A stretch of 35,186 bases of DNA, from positions 1 to 35,186 of the forward strand of contig NBMY01000078.1 of NCBI GenBank assembly GCA_002212985.1, written 5' to 3'. The position numbers and the translations under genes were made by a program. Source of the stretch: Sphingobacteriales bacterium TSM_CSS (GTDB lineage: Bacteria > Bacteroidota > Bacteroidia > Chitinophagales > UBA2359). Positions 1 to 8,572 of this stretch are shown here, in pieces; within the stretch, counting starts at the first letter, position 1, and each line of letters begins with the position of its first letter. The notes below the pieces were generated by a model. That model was not told where the DNA came from and did not search any database. It saw nothing but the letters and a program-made list of their open reading frames with translations.

Positions 1-551
1 TTCTCATGCCGCTAAGGTTAATTTGCTGAAAATTTTTGTTTAGTGGGATAGATTTCTGTCAGGAATAAACAGGAGCAACATTTATACCCGAAACTGTTAC
101 GGGTTTGCTATAGAACTAATGCTCCGAAGTTAACTTCCTTGATTTAAAGTACCTGTTGCTTTGCTTAGTGATATTAACCGGCAAATTTAATGCAACTTAT
201 GTTTTGCCGACCATTTTACCGTGTTTAATTTGCGAAAGGGGTAAAAGTTTGGAAGTATTCTTTCGGTTTGCAAATTTTACGTAAATAAACTGTAAAACCC
301 GATAATTTAGTTTCGAAATGAGACAATAACTTTCAAAATTTTCTGAAAAAATTGAAAATGTAATTGTTAATACACGCTAATAACAGCGATGGCGCAAGTT
401 TGTTTAATTTTTTTTGATAAAAAATAAACAGAAACGAATTAAATGTTGCACTGATAAGCACCGTTCCTGCCATTTTACCCCAAATACCCCACCAATAATG
501 CTGTTCTATTGACAATAAACCTAAAAAAAAGCAATTTTGCGCCATTAAGAT
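1..551. other. Left-edge intergenic stretch, no gene seen
   Basis: This AT-rich stretch holds no convincing coding region on either strand. I see no ABC ATPase or HlyD remnant, although both would be the usual upstream partners of the permease genes that follow. The only recognisable signal is a -7 type promoter box at its right end, listed separately. Confidence 0.6.
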
Positions 552-559
552 TACCTTTG
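552..559 (+). promoter_or_regulatory. Bacteroidota -7 box upstream of the permease pair
   Basis: TACCTTTG matches the Bacteroidota -7 consensus TAnnTTTG exactly and lies 29 bases before the TTG start of the first permease. No good TTTG -33 box is visible at the expected distance, so the assignment rests on the -7 element. A purine-rich GGGAGG follows at 576-581 and could serve as ribosome binding site. Confidence 0.45.
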
Positions 560-587
560 AGGTAAATTCTGTAGTGGGAGGTAATAA

Positions 588-1700
588 TTGCCTATGTACC
601 AGTTTGTGGTTTTTGTTCGGAAAGAGTTTTACCATATTTGGCGCGACAAACGCTCGCTGCTTATCTTGTTTGCCATGCCCGTGGTGCTTATTTTGCTTTT
701 CGGCTTTGCACTGTCTAACGAAATAAACAACGCCCGGCTGGCAGTGCTTGATTTTGCTAAAGACGATGCCAGTTTAGCCATTACGCAAAAACTGTCTGCA
801 AGCAATTATTTCGACATACAGGAAAACCTGAACAGTTACAGCAGTATTGAAAATGCGTTTGAAAGCGGAAAAATAAACATGGTGGTCGTCTTTCCGCAAG
901 ATTTTCAGGATCAATTGCTGCATACCAATTCGGCTCCGGTACAGATTATAGCCGATGCCTCTGACCCCAATGTGGCCAATGTACTGTACAGTTACATATC
1001 TGCCATAATAGCCGACTATCAAAGCCAACTGTGGCAAAACCAACAAATACCCTATACCATTACCACCACCATACAAATGATTTATAATCCGCAGCTAAAA
1101 GCGGCCTACAATTTTGTGCCGGGGGTTATGTCTATGATTTTGCTGCTCATTTCGGCTATGATGACCTCTATCGCCATTGTTCGAGAGAAAGAACTGGGTT
1201 CTATGGAAGTATTGTTGGTATCGCCGGCAAAACCCATGATGGTTATTGTATCAAAAGCGGTGCCCTATTTTTTTCTATCCTTTATTAATGTTTGCTCCAT
1301 TATAGCCCTTAGCGTTTTTGTGCTGGGATTACCCGTAAAAGGCAACCTGGCGTTGTTGCTGGCAGAAAGCATGTTGTTTATTTTTACCACCATTTCGCTG
1401 GGGCTTATGATTTCAAACATGGTGCAAACACAGCAGGCGGCCATGCTAATTTCGCTTATGGGCTTTATGCTGCCCACAGTAATGTTTGGCGGTTATATGT
1501 TTCCGGTAGAAAACATGCCCAAACCTTTGCAGGTTATCTCCAATATTGTGCCCTCAAAATGGTTTTACTATATTGCCAAATCTATCATGATAAAAGGACT
1601 TGGCTTTGATTATGTATGGCGAGAAACCGCCATTTTGACTGGAATGACGCTCTTCTTTTTGCTGGTGGCGCTTAAAAACTTTAAAATTCGGCTGGCATGA
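588..1700 (+). CDS. ABC-2 type transporter permease (first of a pair)
   Basis: This is an inner-membrane permease of the ABC-2 family (YhbS/YbhR/DrrB type), which pairs with a separate ATPase to export drugs, lipids or similar substrates. The 370 residues show the family layout: a short cytoplasmic N-terminus with positive charges, a first membrane helix at about 23-43, a large periplasmic domain at about 45-175, and a C-terminal bundle of five hydrophobic helices. The conserved motif IVREKELGSMEVLLVSP lies between the second and third helices. TTG at 588 follows GGGAGG by six bases; ATG at 594 is the alternative start. The stop overlaps the next start (ATGA), so the two permeases are translationally coupled and probably form a heterodimer. 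No ATPase gene is present in the window, so the substrate is unknown. Confidence 0.9.
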   Translation: MPMYQFVVFVRKEFYHIWRDKRSLLILFAMPVVLILLFGFALSNEINNARLAVLDFAKDDASLAITQKLSASNYFDIQENLNSYSSIENAFESGKINMVVVFPQDFQDQLLHTNSAPVQIIADASDPNVANVLYSYISAIIADYQSQLWQNQQIPYTITTTIQMIYNPQLKAAYNFVPGVMSMILLLISAMMTSIAIVREKELGSMEVLLVSPAKPMMVIVSKAVPYFFLSFINVCSIIALSVFVLGLPVKGNLALLLAESMLFIFTTISLGLMISNMVQTQQAAMLISLMGFMLPTVMFGGYMFPVENMPKPLQVISNIVPSKWFYYIAKSIMIKGLGFDYVWRETAILTGMTLFFLLVALKNFKIRLA

Positions 1701-2815
1701 GAACCCTGTTTTTTTTATTGCAAAAAGAGTTTCTGCAAATTTTCAGAGACCCCGCCATTGTAAGGCTTATTTTTGTAATGCCGGTGGTGCAATTGCTCCT
1801 GCTGCCCCTTGCTGCCGATTATGAAATCAAAAACATTTCACTGAGCGTAGTTGACCATGACCATACACCCTACTCGCGTCTGCTTATTGACAAGTTTACC
1901 GCATCGGGGTACTTTAGACTTACCGACTACTCAACCAGCTACCGGCAAGCCCTTAAAACATTAGAAAATGAAACTGCCGACTTGGTAGTAACCATTCCTG
2001 CCGGTTTTGAAAAACAATTGGTAAAGGAAAACAAAAGCAGTTTAATGGTATCGATAAATGCGGTAAACGGTGCAAAAGCCGCCGTTGCAGGCACTTATTC
2101 GGCTACCATAATCAGAATGTTTACCGAAGAAGTGCGCAAAGACTGGCTGCAAATACCCCGCTTTAGTCCAATGCCCATCATAAGCATCAGCGGCTCAAAC
2201 TGGTACAACCCGCACATGAAATACGCATTGTTTATGGTTCCGGGTATATTGGCGGTGCTGTTAACCATGGTTGGCAGTTTTTTAACTGCCCTTAACATAG
2301 TACGCGAAAAAGAAATTGGCACTATTGAGCAAATAAATGTAACGCCCATACACAAAACACAGTTCATACTGGGCAAACTTATACCGTTCTGGATTTTGGG
2401 CATGATAGTGCTTACTCTTGGATTGTTGGTAGGCAGATTAGCCTATAACATTATACCGGTTGGCAACATCGGGTTAATTTATGCTTTTGCTTCGGTCTAT
2501 CTGCTGGCTGTGCTTGGCATCGGGCTACTCATTTCTACCTTCGCCGATACACAGCAACAAGCCATGTTTGTTGCTTTTTTCTTCATGATTATCTTTATTT
2601 TAATGGGCGGCATTTACACACCCATTAGCAGTATGCCGTATTGGGCACAGGTAATTACCTGGTTTAACCCCGTTTCTTATTTTGTAGATGTAATGCGCAT
2701 GGTATTGCTAAAAGGCAGTAAATTTGTACATATACAACAGCATTTAACCATAATTGCCTGTTTTGCGGTGGTATTTAATGCATGGGCAATCTTAAATTAT
2801 AAAAAAACAAGTTAG
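1697..2815 (+). CDS. ABC-2 type transporter permease (second of a pair)
   Basis: This is the second ABC-2 permease subunit, 372 residues, with the same layout as its neighbour: one N-terminal membrane helix (about 20-38), an extracytoplasmic domain, then a C-terminal five-helix bundle. The conserved NIVREKEIGTIEQINVTP segment matches the paralogue. Its ATG overlaps the preceding stop by four bases, so the two products are expected in equal amounts. Paired, similar but non-identical permeases are the rule for YbhFSR/YhiI-type exporters, in which an ATPase and a membrane-fusion protein complete the system. Neither partner gene is seen here. The next gene begins 19 bases downstream and may be co-transcribed. 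Confidence 0.9.
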   Translation: MRTLFFLLQKEFLQIFRDPAIVRLIFVMPVVQLLLLPLAADYEIKNISLSVVDHDHTPYSRLLIDKFTASGYFRLTDYSTSYRQALKTLENETADLVVTIPAGFEKQLVKENKSSLMVSINAVNGAKAAVAGTYSATIIRMFTEEVRKDWLQIPRFSPMPIISISGSNWYNPHMKYALFMVPGILAVLLTMVGSFLTALNIVREKEIGTIEQINVTPIHKTQFILGKLIPFWILGMIVLTLGLLVGRLAYNIIPVGNIGLIYAFASVYLLAVLGIGLLISTFADTQQQAMFVAFFFMIIFILMGGIYTPISSMPYWAQVITWFNPVSYFVDVMRMVLLKGSKFVHIQQHLTIIACFAVVFNAWAILNYKKTS

Positions 2816-2834
2816 CATTGCTTTAAAGTAAACT

Positions 2835-3971
2835 ATGGCAACCATACCAACCCGGCAAATTCAACTGCTTTGCAGTAAAACCTGTTTTTACCTGCTGATG
2901 CTGGTTTTGCCGCCAACCGGTTTTGCGGTACAAATGCATGCGCAACCCAGCAAAGCACTGCAACAACTTTGCGACAAGGTAGTGCAAAACTACGTAAAGC
3001 CCAATGATATTTCTTACGGAATAGCTATAGGCATTATTGATGGAACCTATGTTTACCAATACTACTACGGTAAAATTTCGGGGCGCTTGCCGCAGCCGCC
3101 CGATAGCAGTACGCTGTTTCTGCTTGGTTCGGTCAGCAAGGTTATTACCACTTCGGTTATGGCAGTTATGGATAACGAAAAGCAAATTTCTGTAAACGAT
3201 ACCATTACCCGTTACCTGCCCGACTCGGTAGCAGCCAACCCGTACCTTTCATCGGTAACTCTTAAAAAACTGGCTACCCATACTGCCCTGCTTCCTAAAA
3301 CACCTTACAATTTACCGGCTACTTTAATTCAACCGGAAGACACCTACGGCAATTATCAACTTACCGATTTATACCGTTTTCTCCTTCACTACCGCCCAAC
3401 ATCGGCTGTTTTTAAAAAGAAAAACAGCAAACAGTTTGTTTACTCGCACACCGGCATAGGCCTGCTGGCGCATTTGCTTGAAAATGCCTCGGGTAAACCT
3501 TTCGATTCGCTCATTGTCCAAAAATTAGGCGCTATTTGCGGCGGGCTACCCAATACCGCGGCAAGACTTACTCTGGCACAACAGAACCGGCTTGCGCCCG
3601 GACACCGGTTTACAGGCACTGAAATTCCCGAAGTGAGTTTTGCCTCTATGTACGGCTCTGAAGGTCTGTATGCCAACCTGCCCGATATGCTGCGCTTTAC
3701 AAATGCCTGTATGCGTCTGAAAATTTTTGAACCGGCCCTCGAACCTCGCTTCAATACCCAAATGCCCGATGTTAAAGTTGGCTGGGGCTGGTACGTAATA
3801 ATGGACGGGAAACGGCAACCGGCCATTTATACCCACAGTGGCAAAACCGCCGGATACAGCAATTATATTGCCTTTGAAAAAGAACGGCAAGTGGCTGTAG
3901 TGGTACTCTCCAATTCCGATAACCGAATTGATAAAATTGGCATTGACCTGCTTGACCTATTACTGCGCTGA
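2835..3971 (+). CDS. Exported serine hydrolase, beta-lactamase class C / PBP4* family
   Basis: This is a 378-residue member of the Beta-lactamase (PF00144) serine hydrolase fold, which includes esterases, D-aminopeptidases and class C beta-lactamases. A signal peptide with a hydrophobic core at about 17-32 indicates export. The catalytic SxxK motif is S99-V-S-K102. The YxN position reads Y203-S-H, and the third motif is H334-S-G, typical of the esterase/peptidase branch rather than of true AmpC enzymes, which have KTG. It sits between the permease pair and a LutA-like gene, with only two bases before the latter. The substrate cannot be read from sequence; a cell-envelope peptide or ester is likely. 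I would not call it an antibiotic-resistance gene. Confidence 0.88.
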   Translation: MATIPTRQIQLLCSKTCFYLLMLVLPPTGFAVQMHAQPSKALQQLCDKVVQNYVKPNDISYGIAIGIIDGTYVYQYYYGKISGRLPQPPDSSTLFLLGSVSKVITTSVMAVMDNEKQISVNDTITRYLPDSVAANPYLSSVTLKKLATHTALLPKTPYNLPATLIQPEDTYGNYQLTDLYRFLLHYRPTSAVFKKKNSKQFVYSHTGIGLLAHLLENASGKPFDSLIVQKLGAICGGLPNTAARLTLAQQNRLAPGHRFTGTEIPEVSFASMYGSEGLYANLPDMLRFTNACMRLKIFEPALEPRFNTQMPDVKVGWGWYVIMDGKRQPAIYTHSGKTAGYSNYIAFEKERQVAVVVLSNSDNRIDKIGIDLLDLLLR

Positions 3972-3973
3972 AC

Positions 3974-4696
3974 ATGAATGTACATATTTTTGTACCCTGT
4001 TATATTGACCGTTTTTTCCCGCAAACTGCCCAAAACATGGTAACAGTATTGCAACGCTGCGGCTGTACGGTACATTATCACCCGGCCCAAACCTGCTGTG
4101 CACAACCTGCTTTTAATGCCGGTTTTGTGGAGACCGCCGCCGCCGTAGCCCAAAAATTTATCAACGATTTTGAAGACGACCTAAACAATGACCCGATTGT
4201 TTGCCCTTCGGCATCTTGTACCGGTTTTGTACGCAATTATTTTACCGGGCTGCTGCCCAACGTGGAGGCAGCAAACTGCGTAAGCGGGCGCATTACCGAG
4301 TTTTCGGAGTTTTTGGTAAACCATCTTAAAATTACCAATGTTGGCGCAAGTTTTAACGCAACAGCCACCTACCACCACTCTTGCAGCGCCCTTCGCGAAT
4401 GTGGTATAAAAACCGAACCACTTGCCCTGTTAGAGCAAGTGGCGGGGTTAACCCTGCTGCCACTGCCCGATTTTGAGGTATGCTGCGGTTTCGGCGGTAC
4501 ATTTTCGGTTAAATACGAACCGGTTTCGGTGGCTATGGCAGCGGCTAAAGTAAATGCCGCCCTGCAAAACCCCGAAGTGCAATACCTCATCTCGGCCGAC
4601 ATGTCGTGCCTTATGCATCTGCGGGGGTACGTTGAGGCACAAAATATTAAACTGCAAACCCTGCATTTGGCCGATGTGCTGGCTATGCAGGAGTAA
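3974..4696 (+). CDS. lutA: LutA/YkgE-type (Fe-S)-binding protein with two CCG domains
   Basis: This 240-residue protein matches LutA (YkgE), the Fe-S subunit of the LutABC L-lactate oxidation complex and relative of GlpC and HdrB. Both cysteine-rich CCG modules are visible: C9 (FVPCY), C41-C42 and C77/C82 in the first half, and HHSC (C137), VCCGFGG (C170-C171) and SCLMH (C212) in the second. The full length fits the family, which is usually about 240 residues. LutB and LutC are not adjacent, so the protein either works with unlinked partners or has another redox role. The gene starts two bases after the upstream hydrolase stop. The family assignment is solid; the lactate role is inference. 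Confidence 0.85.
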   Translation: MNVHIFVPCYIDRFFPQTAQNMVTVLQRCGCTVHYHPAQTCCAQPAFNAGFVETAAAVAQKFINDFEDDLNNDPIVCPSASCTGFVRNYFTGLLPNVEAANCVSGRITEFSEFLVNHLKITNVGASFNATATYHHSCSALRECGIKTEPLALLEQVAGLTLLPLPDFEVCCGFGGTFSVKYEPVSVAMAAAKVNAALQNPEVQYLISADMSCLMHLRGYVEAQNIKLQTLHLADVLAMQE

Positions 4697-4804
4697 TACA
4701 CCCGTTTCACAGGCTCACCAACAGGTAGGCAGGTAAATTTTACCCCCGCCCAGCCCGAACCCGAAACACTAAAATGTGTTTTAAAAAAGCAGGCATTATT
4801 TGCG

Positions 4805-4812
4805 TACCTTTG
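4805..4812 (+). promoter_or_regulatory. -7 promoter box for menG
   Basis: TACCTTTG matches TAnnTTTG exactly, about 50 bases before the menG start. A weak TGTGTTTT at 4775-4782 lies at about the right distance for a -33 box. Confidence 0.45.
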
Positions 4813-4862
4813 TGCGCTGCTGAACTGCCTATTTCTTAACATCGCCCTAAAAAACTACCCCT

Positions 4863-5597
4863 TTGGAAAACAAACAGCCCATAGTGCCTTATACACAATC
4901 GGAACTTGGAAAAAAACAACAGGTGGCACAAATGTTTAACAACATTGCGCCCCGCTACGATTTTTTAAACCGCCTTTTGTCTTTGGGTATAGACCGTTGG
5001 TGGCGTTGGCGCGCCATTAACCAACTTAAAGACAAAAAACCGCAAACCATTTTAGATGTGGCAACCGGCACGGCAGATGTGGCCATTGCCGCTATGCGCT
5101 TAAAACCCATCTCGGTTACAGGTGTTGATATATCGGAACAAATGCTGGCTTTGGGCAAGGAAAAGGTAAAAAAACTAAACCTTCAGAACAAAATTACCCT
5201 CCAAATTGCCGATGCCGAAAACCTGCCTTTTCCAGATAATAGTTTTGACGCCATAACCGTTGCTTTTGGCGTGCGCAACTTTGAAAACCTTCAAAAAGGA
5301 CTGGCAGAATTGCTGCGTGTACTGAAGCCATCGGGTAAATTAGTGGTGCTGGAATTTTCAAAACCAAAAATTTTTCCGGTAAAACAGTTGTTCAACATAT
5401 ACTTTAAGTACATTTTGCCGTTAATTGGCAAAGTAGTATCTAAAGACAACAGTGCCTACACCTACCTGCCGGAGTCGGTTCAGGCTTTTCCCGAAGGCAA
5501 ACAGTTTATCCAAATTCTTCAACAAACCGGCTTTAAACTTACCACATGTACCCAACTAACATTAGGAATTTCTTCGCTTTACACGGCAGAAAAGTAG
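4863..5597 (+). CDS. menG: Demethylmenaquinone methyltransferase
   Basis: MenG/UbiE makes menaquinone by SAM-dependent C-methylation of demethylmenaquinone, the last step of the pathway. The 244 residues carry the family signatures: the YDFLNRLLSLGIDRWWRW segment near residues 34-51, the SAM-binding LDVATGTADVAI loop near 62-73, GVDIS after the second strand, and RVLKPSGKLVVLEFSKP further on. The length is normal. The start is TTG at 4863; no ATG is available nearby. In a Bacteroidota genome the quinone is expected to be menaquinone, so menG is the better symbol. It supplies the electron acceptor used by the nuo complex encoded later in the window. The 3' end overlaps porT by 52 bases. Confidence 0.95.
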   Translation: MENKQPIVPYTQSELGKKQQVAQMFNNIAPRYDFLNRLLSLGIDRWWRWRAINQLKDKKPQTILDVATGTADVAIAAMRLKPISVTGVDISEQMLALGKEKVKKLNLQNKITLQIADAENLPFPDNSFDAITVAFGVRNFENLQKGLAELLRVLKPSGKLVVLEFSKPKIFPVKQLFNIYFKYILPLIGKVVSKDNSAYTYLPESVQAFPEGKQFIQILQQTGFKLTTCTQLTLGISSLYTAEK

Positions 5598-6274
5598 TTG
5601 TTACCCTGCTGTTGTGCCTGCCCCTGCTGGCACAGGCACAAAAAAACATGCCCAACCACGACAACAAACGGCTTCATTTCGGAATTTCGCTGGGCTTTAA
5701 CAGCTCTAAATTTCGCATTACACATTCCGATGCCTTTACCTACCACGACAGCATTAAAGTTGTTGACTCGCCACGCGCAACCGGCTTTAACGTAGGTATT
5801 ATTTCAGACCTCCATTTAGGGCCACATGCCGAACTGCGCTTTATTCCCTCACTTATTTTTACCGAAAAAAACCTGCGCTACACCCTACTTGACGGTGAAC
5901 AGGAAGCGCAAAACAAAAAAACCATAGAATCCATTATCCTCGGATTTCCGGTATCGCTCAAATACAAATCAGACCGCTTTTTTGATAATTTCAGATTTTA
6001 CGGCCTGCTTGGCGGCCGTTTCGACTGGGACTTAGGCTCAAATTCAAAAGCCCGAAAAGCAAATGATATTGTAAAAATTGACCGGTATGATGTTTCGGTT
6101 GAATATGGTGTGGGGCTTGAGTTTTATTTTCCGCTCTTCATTTTCTCTCCCGAAATTAAGTTTGCTACCGGCATTCCCAACCTGCATGTACCTACCGACG
6201 GTTTGCAGTTTTCTGATGTGTTGGGTAAATTGCGTTCAAGGGGCGTGTTTCTTACCCTGCAATTTGAAGGGTAA
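5546..6274 (+). CDS. porT: PorT family outer-membrane beta-barrel protein (type IX secretion/gliding)
   Basis: PorT (SprT) is an outer-membrane-associated protein needed for type IX secretion and gliding in Bacteroidota. The 242-residue product has a signal peptide (residues 1-32, hydrophobic VVVTLLLCLPLLAQAQ) followed by alternating beta-strands with glycine/aromatic turns: FGISLGFNSS, FNVGIISDLHLG, FYGLLGGRFDWDLG, YGVGLEFYFP and the C-terminal GVFLTLQFEG. Position right after menG/ubiE is a recurrent arrangement for porT in this phylum, which supports the name over a generic outer-membrane beta-barrel label. The only reasonable start, ATG at 5546, lies inside menG, so translation is probably coupled. 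An unrelated small beta-barrel remains possible. Confidence 0.8.
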   Translation: MYPTNIRNFFALHGRKVVVTLLLCLPLLAQAQKNMPNHDNKRLHFGISLGFNSSKFRITHSDAFTYHDSIKVVDSPRATGFNVGIISDLHLGPHAELRFIPSLIFTEKNLRYTLLDGEQEAQNKKTIESIILGFPVSLKYKSDRFFDNFRFYGLLGGRFDWDLGSNSKARKANDIVKIDRYDVSVEYGVGLEFYFPLFIFSPEIKFATGIPNLHVPTDGLQFSDVLGKLRSRGVFLTLQFEG

Positions 6275-6352
6275 AATTGCACTACGGTATTCAAATAAGG
6301 CGACATATACCGGCGGTTAAGCGAGTGGTTTTCCTAAAAAAATTTCGGAGTG

Positions 6353-6383
6353 TTGGGAATTTTTAAACAAATAATTACATTTG
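6353..6383 (+). promoter_or_regulatory. Promoter of the cas6b gene
   Basis: TTG at 6353-6355 and TACATTTG at 6376-6383, 20 bases apart, make a good Bacteroidota -33/-7 pair. Transcription would begin near 6390, about 35 bases before the start codon. This makes cas6b the first gene of its own unit rather than a tail of menG-porT. Confidence 0.6.
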
Positions 6384-6424
6384 TGGAATAACAAGATGAT
6401 TGCTTACCTATTTACCAACAACCC

Positions 6425-7150
6425 ATGTCGCACCCGTTAAGATACCTTACCGTTTCCTTTAGCGTACCCACCATTTACAAAAAAGAAATACCCGCTTTCA
6501 GGGGCGCAATAGCCGAAAAAGTGGGTTTGGAACACGACATCTTTCATAATCATGATTCCGATGGCAGTTTTATTTACCGCTATCCGCTTATACAATACAA
6601 AATGTTCAGGCAACAACAGCCGGGGCTTTTGTGTTTGCAAGACGGGGTAGATAACGTTTACCACCTCTTTGCCAAGCGCTCATGGGAAATAATGCTGCAC
6701 GGTGAGCCGGTTAGTTTGCGCATTGCCCAGTTAAAAATGGAACAATACCAGCTAACTGTAAGAGACCGCCTTACGCCCTACCGCATTGGCAATTGGCAGG
6801 CGCTTAATCAGGCCAATTACCACAAATACATAAACACCGAATCGCTAACCGAACGCATAGCCATGCTGGAACGCCTGCTGGCTTCGCACCTGCTTTGGTT
6901 TGCCAAAGGCGTTGGCTGGCAGCTCGAAAAACGTTTTGATGTAAGCATTACCGGCATCACGCAACAACAATCGCTTAAATTTAAAAAAGTGCCGGTAATG
7001 AGTTTTGATGTAACGTTTAAATCAAACATGTTTATTCCGGCGCAAATAGGCATTGGTAAAGGCGCCAGCCGCGGATTGGGTACGGTAATGCCCAACTACC
7101 AAAGGCCCGAAAGTAACAATAACTCCATTGTTATTGAAGAAACAGAATAA
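6425..7150 (+). CDS. cas6: CRISPR-associated endoribonuclease Cas6, Cas6b-like
   Basis: Cas6 cleaves CRISPR precursor RNA inside the repeat to give mature crRNAs. The 241-residue protein shows the glycine-rich C-terminal loop of Cas6, G209-I-G-x5-G217-L-G219, followed by TV. The N-terminal half contains IYRYPLIQYK (residues 50-59), a segment I recognise from Bacteroidota Cas6b-type proteins. Length fits the family. The catalytic histidine is not obvious; H41 and H43 are candidates. The gene has its own promoter. No array, cas1/cas2 or effector genes occur in the window, so it must act on arrays elsewhere, or the locus is a remnant. A second uncharacterised gene follows after 83 bases. Confidence 0.85.
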   Translation: MSHPLRYLTVSFSVPTIYKKEIPAFRGAIAEKVGLEHDIFHNHDSDGSFIYRYPLIQYKMFRQQQPGLLCLQDGVDNVYHLFAKRSWEIMLHGEPVSLRIAQLKMEQYQLTVRDRLTPYRIGNWQALNQANYHKYINTESLTERIAMLERLLASHLLWFAKGVGWQLEKRFDVSITGITQQQSLKFKKVPVMSFDVTFKSNMFIPAQIGIGKGASRGLGTVMPNYQRPESNNNSIVIEETE

Positions 7151-7233
7151 ACTGAAATTTGCTGTTTATTGTAATTTTACTAAAAGAAGAAATATTCCTG
7201 CTTCAAAATCATTTCACCATCAACTGTATTTAT

Positions 7234-7758
7234 ATGGAAAGTTTACAGTACCTCATTAAACACCCTTATATTGTTGTTAACAAAATTTCGGAAGCCTTAT
7301 ACAACGAAAACACGTTGGCTGCCTATGCCCGTTTGCGCAGCAGAGCTTCGGGCAGGCATCGGTTTACCGAAGAAGAAGTACAGGCACTCATTAAAATTTT
7401 CGGCAAATTATCAGCTCAATTGCGCAAACTATCTGCACGTCTCGAAAAAATGGCTGTTACTGCCGCCGGCGAGGAAGGCAAGCCCAAAAATGACGTATTA
7501 AAAACGTTGAACCTGCCCATGGTAAATTGGAAACCGCTTATTTCCAATGCCGCTGACAACCTGCAAGGCAATTACTACAAACTTTACGACAGCCTGCGAA
7601 GCAAAAGCAAATGCAACCCCCAAGAATTGGTTGTGCTTAAAACCGAACTTGATTCTTTTGCCGCCGATATTGATGCCCGCCTTGAAATAACCAAAAAAGA
7701 AGCCAAAACATATCCTTTCGGTTTTGGCAGAGGGGCACATTCGCACATTTTGGCATAG
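7234..7758 (+). CDS. Uncharacterised 174-residue helical protein, possible N-terminal HTH
   Basis: I do not recognise this protein. The start is set at ATG 7234 (MESLQYLIKH); the frame extends upstream to 7159 but that part looks non-coding. Residues 13-57 resemble a helix-turn-helix of the kind seen in small Bacteroidota regulators, with an R-x-R-x-R-A-S-G-R-H-R-F-T-E-E-E core. Residues 56-75 are a basic, coiled-coil-like helix, and the remainder is also predicted helical with many K and E residues. There is no signal peptide or membrane segment. It lies downstream of cas6b in the same orientation and meets the next gene tail to tail 10 bases on. A DNA- or RNA-binding accessory role is only inference. 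Confidence 0.7.
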   Translation: MESLQYLIKHPYIVVNKISEALYNENTLAAYARLRSRASGRHRFTEEEVQALIKIFGKLSAQLRKLSARLEKMAVTAAGEEGKPKNDVLKTLNLPMVNWKPLISNAADNLQGNYYKLYDSLRSKSKCNPQELVVLKTELDSFAADIDARLEITKKEAKTYPFGFGRGAHSHILA

Positions 7759-7768
7759 CGCCGGCTTC

Positions 7769-8572
7769 TTAAAAGTCGGAAGAAATTATCTTCTTTAAAT
7801 CGGATTGTTTAAATGCCAAGGTAGGCAATACCCCCATTCTTTTGCCCATAAGGAGTTTTACAACAAAATCGGGTATTTCATGCGCTTTCAACTCGGTTTC
7901 GGGAATTACGCTTTCAGAAACGCCAATTTTTCGCAGCAATACCACTCCGCAAACAGGGGCTTCATCGCGCAGCCGCGTACTTGCATAAGTTCCGGCCATC
8001 CATTCAAATTCATCTAAACGCCTGTTATTGCCCACATACAGGCAAATTAACGACATGTGTTCGGGGTGGCTGTTGGGCAATTGGGCAAACAGGGTGGCTC
8101 CGCTTCGCCAAACTTTTCCTTTTCCCGATTGAAAAATAGGCGCGCCATCGGTATCAAAAAACGTAAGGCGGGCTTTGGAAAACTGCCCGAAAAAGGTAAT
8201 AACGGCATAACTTACCGATTGATTCCAATGGCTGAAATAGTAGTAATAGTAGTGTATGTAATCTTCCTTAACCCCCGGAGCATTGCCCGAAATGGTCTCA
8301 AAAAAGTATCTGTTGGTACTGGGGTTGTAAAAAATTTCTATCTGGTAGTGGTTTGCAATCATAGCCAGTATATCGGGCAATTTTATGCCCGATACCTTGC
8401 GTTGCTGGTAAATGCTATATTTTCGGGCTTTGCTTAACCCTTTAAAATTTACATCGGCCTCTATTGCCCGGCTGGTAAGTGAATGCTGTTCTTTTAAAAA
8501 TTCAAGCAGTTCATTTAGCGCATCAGAAGCCTGAGCAGGATTTAAATTGGCAGGTATAAGTTGATCTTTCAT
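7769..8572 (-). CDS. Uncharacterised 267-residue cytoplasmic protein, possible regulator
   Basis: I do not recognise a family with confidence. The N-terminal 80 residues are helical and basic (SLTSRAIEAD..., then KLPDILAMIANHYQIEIFYN), resembling an HTH or other nucleic-acid-binding head. Residues 110-220 look like an alpha/beta sensory domain with many aromatics, including a run of five tyrosines (about 108-112) and a strand-rich part (AVITFFGQF, RLTFFDTDG). No signal peptide or membrane helix is present. It is encoded on the opposite strand between cas6b and the CARF gene and is divergent from the latter, sharing a 390-base intergenic region. That arrangement suits a regulator of the CARF gene, but nothing in the sequence proves it. 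Confidence 0.7.
   Translation of the reverse strand: MKDQLIPANLNPAQASDALNELLEFLKEQHSLTSRAIEADVNFKGLSKARKYSIYQQRKVSGIKLPDILAMIANHYQIEIFYNPSTNRYFFETISGNAPGVKEDYIHYYYYYFSHWNQSVSYAVITFFGQFSKARLTFFDTDGAPIFQSGKGKVWRSGATLFAQLPNSHPEHMSLICLYVGNNRRLDEFEWMAGTYASTRLRDEAPVCGVVLLRKIGVSESVIPETELKAHEIPDFVVKLLMGKRMGVLPTLAFKQSDLKKIISSDF

Noticed and set aside
333..635. Minus-strand 100-residue hydrophobic open frame
   Set aside because: It overlaps the start and promoter of the permease gene, has low-complexity AT-rich codons and resembles no family I know; chance is more likely.
2835..3971. Class C beta-lactamase (antibiotic resistance)
   Set aside because: The third motif is HSG rather than KTG and the second is YSH rather than YxN, so an esterase or peptidase of the same fold is more likely.
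4369..4842. 157-residue minus-strand open frame over the lutA 3' end
   Set aside because: Cysteine-rich appearance comes from the antisense of the CCG domain; no family match.
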